From the NCBI GenBank assembly GCA_015680905.1, contig CM027385.1:20156501-20220500 (forward strand): a stretch of 64,000 nt of DNA. The letters run 5' to 3'. Made by a program: the position numbers and the translations under genes. The DNA is from Coptis chinensis. Taxonomy: Eukaryota > Streptophyta > Magnoliopsida > Ranunculales > Ranunculaceae. The notes under the pieces were generated by a model. It had not been told where the DNA came from, ran no database searches, and was given only the letters and a program-made list of their open reading frames with translations. Positions 59,087-64,000 of this stretch are shown here, in pieces. How positions within the stretch are numbered: position 1 is the stretch's first letter; each line of letters begins with the position of its first letter.

Positions 59087-60655
59087 TAGTGTTCGTAGGA
59101 AGAGGCTGCCATTGATTTGAGCTGAGGGGGAGAAATGGGAGTTGCTGAAGAAAGGGAATTGGATTCGGAGTTGTAGGGGTCGTGCGCGAGACCTGGATAT
59201 AACGTGGGCCTGTCTCGTGCGAGACTAAAACGGAGGGGGACTAGATCCGAATTTTGGGGAAGTCGAAGGTTGTAAGGGTGACACGTGTGGTGGGTTGTCT
59301 TGGGTTTAAATGGACCGAGAATATGAGATTTGGTTGGGCCCAAAAAATTTCCCAAGCCCAAATCGAGCCTAAAGCCCGAAATAAGCCTAAAAATGTAAAC
59401 GCTCACATAGGACTCGTTCGGACTCCGAATTGGATGAATGAGCTATCGAAATGATCGACACAAAAAATTCTATCCAATTATATAAGTCATTCTCAAAGGT
59501 CATAAAAGTTTTTGAAAAGAAGGAGGGGTGTTTTATTTATAAACAGAGTTTTTATTTATATACAAAGGAGATTTACGTGAAAAACACTGGATGTCCAGAA
59601 GAGTTACCATCTAATTTCATAGGCAACTGTCATGTCGGCTCTGGAGTGAACCCAATTCAGCCAGACTGTGGCTTTACCTTTATATATTATGGGGTTAGGG
59701 GCAGGACGGTACCATCCTAGACCGTGCGCGCTATGGTCTAATAATATTGCCCTTATTACATACGGCTATCCTCAAACCGCCCCAAAGGGAACTCAAAGTA
59801 ACCAATTCTAGGGGTTGGTCTGGTGTAATCCATTGCCCGTACGTGTTCCAAGTATGCAACATCCGAGGTTGAACACGAATCTTCTATGTGCACAACTTAA
59901 TGCACGGGGAATTTTGAAAAGGTAACAATATATACATATCTACAAGGTGAGTCTTTTAACATCAGATCCTCAAGACGAATTGAGTCTTTTAATGTCAGAT
60001 TCTCAAGATGTTTGTGAGTCTTTTAACGTCAGATTCTCAAGTCGATTCCCAACCAGTGGGAGAAACAACGCGGCGACGAAGATTATCCTGCGCAGCTGGA
60101 GTCAGACAAAAGTATACCTTAAACTAGCTAGTATCGGATAGGAAGTCAAGACCTAGACATAAGGGTGTTTGACAATGCATACACCATCCCATCTTTCGCG
60201 CACATCGTTTACGAGCAAAAGTACTACGACCATTCCCTATTCGTGATGAGTGAGACTTACACTAAATGATTAGCTGAAGTTCGCGAGGTAGAGAGTAGAA
60301 AAGGGAAGAGAAGGAAGGAAGTGAAATTTTAGGTACCCATCGTTTACCGACAGACACGTTTGCTCGTGTTGTAGAAGGCATTTATACTCAATTATGAAAT
60401 AGAGTTTTCGTGGACTAAGGTTCTGGCACTTGCAACCACACACTTCAAAGAACTTTTGAGATCATAAAATAGAAGATGGCCCGGCTACCAAAATAACGTA
60501 CCCTCCATAGAAACAAGATTGAGTACACCAAACGAAACATCTAGTCTATGTAGACCGGATCCTAAAGAAGAGTCTGTTCAACATCTGGGGAGCGTAATTC
60601 GTGGTAATGTTTGAGGCGTTGTCTATTGACTTGAAATTCGTTGTTATCTTGTAGA
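59087..60655. other. A3 spacer between accessory ORFs and integrase
   Basis: Non-coding. It contains a three-unit tandem repeat at about 59949-60050 and a GC-richer patch at 59090-59240. No gene is recognised. Confidence 0.6.
59949..60050. repeat. Tandem repeat of about 34 bp, three units
   Basis: Three units each contain GAGTCTTTTAA(C/T)(A/G)TCAGAT and then (C/T)CTCAAG. They differ by a few bases. Located in the A3 spacer. Confidence 0.85.
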
Positions 60656-61640
60656 TTAAGCAAAGAGATTGCCCCATAATGGGTCACAGCTGACACAATG
60701 AAAGTGACCAGACCATCGTGTTTTCAATTTACCTGGAAAAATGTGTAATCTGGAGTTGTATAGTAAAACTTTTTGGCCAATTTTGAAATCTTTACGCAAA
60801 ATGTGCTTGTCATGCACTCTTTTCATATTAGCTTTGTAGGATTTCGATAGATCATAAGCATCACTCCGAATCTCCTCAAGCTTATTTAATTGCAATTTTC
60901 GCTTCTCACCTGCCTCGTTGATATTGTAATTGAGGATTTTGATGGCCCAAAGGGCACGATGCTCAAGTTCAACTGGCAGATGACAAGGTTTTCCAAAAAC
61001 AATATGGTAAGGAGACATCCCAATAGGTGTCTTAAATCTTGTTCGGTATGCCCACAAGGCATCCGATAAGTAGAGAGACCAGTCCTTTCTTGATGGATTG
61101 ATAGTTTTCTCGAAAATGGACTTATCTTTCTGTTGGAGACTTCCACTCGGCCACTCGTTTGTGGGTGATATGGAGTAGCAACCTTGTGAGTAAGTCCATA
61201 TTTCTTCATTAAAAACCCTAAAATTTTATTACAAAAATGTGTACCCCCATCACTGATGATAGCTTTGGGGACACCAAAACGAGAGAAAATGTTTTCTTTT
61301 ACAAATTTCATGACAGTCTTATGGTCATTTGAGCGATATGCGAGTGCCTCAATCCATTTGGACACATAGTCCACAACAACTAGAATGTAGAGAAAACCTT
61401 GAGAAATTGGGAAGGGTCCCATAAAATTAATGCCCCAAACATCAAAAATTTCCACAATCAAGATAGGATTTAGGGGCATCATATTGCGTTTTGTAATTCG
61501 ACCTAGGTGCTGACAATGAATGCAAGCTATGCAATGTTTGTGTGCATTGCAAAAAAAGGCCAGTAAAAACCACATTGTAACACTTTGGTCGCAGTTTTCT
61601 TTCCACTGAAATGACCTCCGCAAGATTGTTCATGGCAAAA
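60656..61640 (-). pseudogene. A3 integrase
   Basis: The minus strand begins with the HHCC finger ([10 protein letters not shown] at about 61620-61650, [10 protein letters not shown] after a frameshift near 61530). The DDE core follows: [20 protein letters not shown] (first Asp), [19 protein letters not shown] (second Asp) and [15 protein letters not shown] (Glu), so all three catalytic residues are present. A second frame change near 61060 leads to the C-terminal part [36 protein letters not shown] and [13 protein letters not shown]. It inserts the cDNA into the genome in this family. The catalytic set is intact but the frame is broken. Confidence 0.9.
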
Positions 61641-62400
61641 GGATAATACGTCGGTGTGCTCCCACTTAGGAAAGCAGCGACGAATGAGTTGGTCGGAACA
61701 ATACTTAAAGAGATAGGGGTCATCCCAGAAATAATATTTTACAGTGGATAAGAACTTTTTACGATCAGGACGTGACCAAGAGGAAGGAAGTTCCTCAATA
61801 ACTAGGTTGTTAACAATATCCGCGTACCATGGAGAGGAGAAAATATAGTACAAATATTCGTCTGGGAAGGAATCACAGATGGCTTCAGAATCACTATCAA
61901 TGTCACCAACCAGTCTTGATAAATGGTCGGCCATGACATTTTTGGTTCCTTTCTTGTCTTTGATTTCTAGGGTGAATTCTTGCAAGAGAAGGATCCAGCA
62001 GAACCATCGCTGTTTCACGTCCTTTTTCGCGAGTAAGTAGCGAAGTGTGGCATGGTCAGTATATACGATAGTGGATGATCTAATTAGGTAAGGGCGAAAC
62101 TTATCCAAAGCATAGAGAACAGCTAGAAACTCCTTCTCAGTTGTTGTGTAATTATGTTGAGTGTCATTAAGAGTTTTACTAGTGTAGTAAATGACAATGG
62201 GTTTGTCATCACGTCATTGGCCTAGTACAGCGCCAATAGCAAAGTCGCTAGCGTCACACATCAGTTCGAATGGTTGAGACCAATCAGGGGGTTGAATGAT
62301 AGGAGTAGTTGTCAGGGTGGTTTTTAGAGTTTCAAAAGACTGTTTGCAATTGTAATTGAAGTTGAATACCGCATCCTTAAGTGGGAGATTGGTTTAGGGT
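61641..62400 (-). pseudogene. A3 RNase H and tether
   Basis: After the RT thumb, the minus strand reads PDWSQPFELMCDASDFAIGA (62230-62290), with a stop after VLGQ near 62218. Then [20 protein letters not shown] and [39 protein letters not shown] and VMADHLSRL. These give the RNase H D-E-D-type residues (CDASD, EKE, TDH, ADHLSRL). It shares one frame with the RT C-terminal part. An H2C2 approach sequence ([20 protein letters not shown]) leads into integrase. Confidence 0.9.
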
Positions 62401-63206
62401 CGAACAACTTCAGAGAAATCCTGAATGAATCGCCTGTAAAACCCAGCGTGGCCTAAAAAGGCACGGATATCACGAACTGTACGTGGGAAAGGTAGCGAAG
62501 CAATTTTAACAATTTTAGCTTTATCAACCTCTATCTCGTCTTTCGAAGCAATATGACCTAGAACAAGGCCTTTGGTAACCATGAAATGACACTTCTCCTA
62601 ATTAAGTACCAGATTTTTCTCTTCGCAATGCGTTAACACTTTAGAAAAGGTTGGATAGGCAGTCGTCAAAGGAATTTCCATAAATGGAAAAGTCATCCAC
62701 GAAGACTTCCATATAACGTTCCACCATATCACTAAAATGTGAAGCATGCAGCGTTAGAAGGTGCTTGGGGCATTGCAAAGACCAAAAGGCATTCGTCTGT
62801 ATGCAAAGGTTCCAAAGGGACATGTGAAAGTTGTCTTTTCTTGATCGGCGGGATCAATGACAATTTGGAAGTAGCCGGAATAGCCATCAAGAAAATAGTA
62901 GTAAGCATGACCAGCTAAACGTTCTAGCATCTGGTCAATGAATGGGAAAGGGAAGTGATCTTTACGTGTTCTGGCATTAAGTTTGTGATAGTCAATGCAA
63001 ATTCTCCATTTTAAGGGAATGCGAAGGGAGATGCATTCACCATTTTCATTTTGTACAACTTGAATGCCAGACTTTTTAGGAACAACGTGGACCGGACTAA
63101 CCCATTCACTATCAGAGATAGGGTATATGATACCCGCATCAAGTAAACATAAAACTTCCTCTCTCACCACCTCTTTCATGGTGGTGTTAAGGCGACGTTG
63201 CGGTTC
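62401..63206 (-). pseudogene. A3 reverse transcriptase
   Basis: Contains AGIIYPISDSEWVSPVHVVP, WRICIDYHKLNARTRKDHFP and YFLDGYSGYFQI (catalytic Asp in the LDGYSGY box), followed by FAYRRMPFGLCNAPSTF. A stop and frameshift near 62750 follow, then DMVERYMEVFVDDFSIYGN with FVDD as the catalytic pair. FRNTing on, KIASLPFPRTVRDIRAFLGH and AGFYRRFIQDF end the domain. Stops are seen near 63205, 62755 and 62595. All three catalytic Asp residues are still encoded. Confidence 0.92.
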
Positions 63207-64000
63207 TCACGATGTCTTTGAGCCGTCATCCAGATGTATGCGATGCGTGCATACACTAGGGTCTATTCCTTTGATATCATCTAAAGACCATCCGATAGCG
63301 GAGCGGTGTTCACGAATGACAAGAATCAAATGTGTTTCTTTGTCGGTAGTTAAATGAGAAGAAATTATTATAGAGTGACTACCAATGGGATTGAGGTGTA
63401 CGCATTTTAAATCAGAGGGTAGAGGTCTTAAATATGGAGTTGGAGGAGTGGGGATCAAGGATTCGTGAGGGGCCGTCTCTTCAATAGAAAAGAGCAAGTC
63501 CAGTTCTTCTGAATCAGATGGCAACGTAGTAGTAAGGTCAAATAGTGGTACTGACTCTAATAATTTGTGGACATCCTTAATGTACGAGTCATCGTCAAAC
63601 TCAGGATTATCAAAAGAAAGAAATTGGTGTACCTCGTCTTCGGGAAATGAGTTTGTGAAATAATCCTGTGCCTGACTATCAACCAAGCTAATCTCACCCT
63701 CCATTATAGGATCGGAAAATTATTTCATTAATTTGAACACGTTGACTTCGACAGAAAGGTTCCCGAAAGACAATGTCATTGAACTGTCCCGACAATTAAT
63801 GAGAGCGATAGCAGTTGTAAGAAATGGACGTCCCAAAATGATAGGGATGGAGTCACATGTTTTTTCGGTATCTAGAATGACAAAATCAACTGGGTAGTAA
63901 AAGTCTTAGACCTTGACTATGACATTTTCTACTATGCCCTTTGGGTACTTGATGGATAGATCCATGAGTTGTAGAGTCATATTGGTAGGTTTTAATTTAT
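63207..64000 (-). pseudogene. A3 protease C-terminal half and protease-RT linker
   Basis: At the window edge the minus strand reads NMTLQLMDLSIKYPKGIVEN, FYYPVDFVILDTEKT and IPIILGRPFLTTAIALINCR, matching A2 47700-47820 and A1 9300-9450. The DTG motif should lie just beyond 64000. Stops fall near 63910 and 63720. The linker (63207-63704) is open, acidic, and ends EHRSAIGWSLDDIKGIDPSV plus CTHRIHLDDGSKTS, the block that precedes RT in Athila-type Pol. Confidence 0.85.

Larger units (their letters stand above)
51300..64000 (-). mobile_element. Element A3: Athila-type Ty3/gypsy retrotransposon, 3' portion
   Basis: Minus-strand element extending beyond the window. Order from the right edge: protease end, RT, RNase H, integrase, spacer, accessory ORFs (59086 down to 54741), 3' non-coding region, polypurine tract, LTR. 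The polymerase resembles Athila-type proteins, with integrase last and accessory ORFs after it. Pol carries several stops and about three frameshifts, whereas accessory ORF-c is fully open. Confidence 0.88.

Overview
The window looks like nuclear DNA of a flowering plant, probably a eudicot. It is AT-rich, its splice junctions are GT-AG, and nearly every recognisable segment is a plant transposable element: CACTA (En/Spm), L1-type LINE, Ty1/copia, Ty3/gypsy Athila-type, Mutator-like, hAT-like MITE and SINE. I find no intact host gene. The only host-derived coding sequence is a subtilase fragment captured inside a CACTA element. This is a gene-poor, deeply nested repeat block, and I see nothing bacterial or organellar.

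Left part (1-29398): a decayed CACTA transposase gene runs on the + strand (1-854, then 18239-21100). A LINE (minus strand, 869-18156) landed at an exon-intron junction and left a 15-bp target duplication. The LINE was then hit twice by one Athila-like LTR family. A solo LTR (1140-2611, TSD TATAT) splits its RNase H domain. A longer element, A1 (about 4411-13622; gag, protease and an accessory ORF, but no RT or integrase), splits its reverse transcriptase. After the CACTA coding region comes a copia element (21265-28936, TSD CTATA). Its 5' LTR carries a 960-bp Mutator-like hairpin element with a 9-bp TSD.

Middle part (29399-48512): a second element of the same Athila-like family, A2, lies on the minus strand. 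Its 3' LTR is at 29399-30923 and contains a SINE with a 16-bp TSD. Its protease region is split by a complete 13.4-kb CACTA element (34183-47587, TSD TAC). That CACTA carries a TNP2 transposase gene, a shortened TNPA-like gene, 128-bp subterminal repeats, a hAT-like MITE and a 5' fragment of an SBT1-type subtilase gene.

Right part (48513-64000): unassigned sequence surrounds a second solo LTR (49110-50618, TSD TTTAC). Beyond it is the 3' side of an Athila-type element, A3, on the minus strand. A3 has a 3' LTR ending at 53012, a long non-coding stretch, three accessory ORFs that appear to be tandem paralogues (54741-59086), then integrase, RNase H, RT and part of protease up to the window edge. 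A3 is the closest thing here to an autonomous relative of A1 and A2, although its pol carries stops and frameshifts.

Inferred order of insertion: the + strand CACTA is oldest. The LINE, copia and A2 came later. The solo LTR, A1, the hairpin element, the SINE and the second CACTA came last. The most unusual items are the subtilase capture, the accessory-ORF triplication in A3, and a non-autonomous Athila-like family that keeps gag and protease but lacks the rest of pol in both copies. I see no clearly new biological system.
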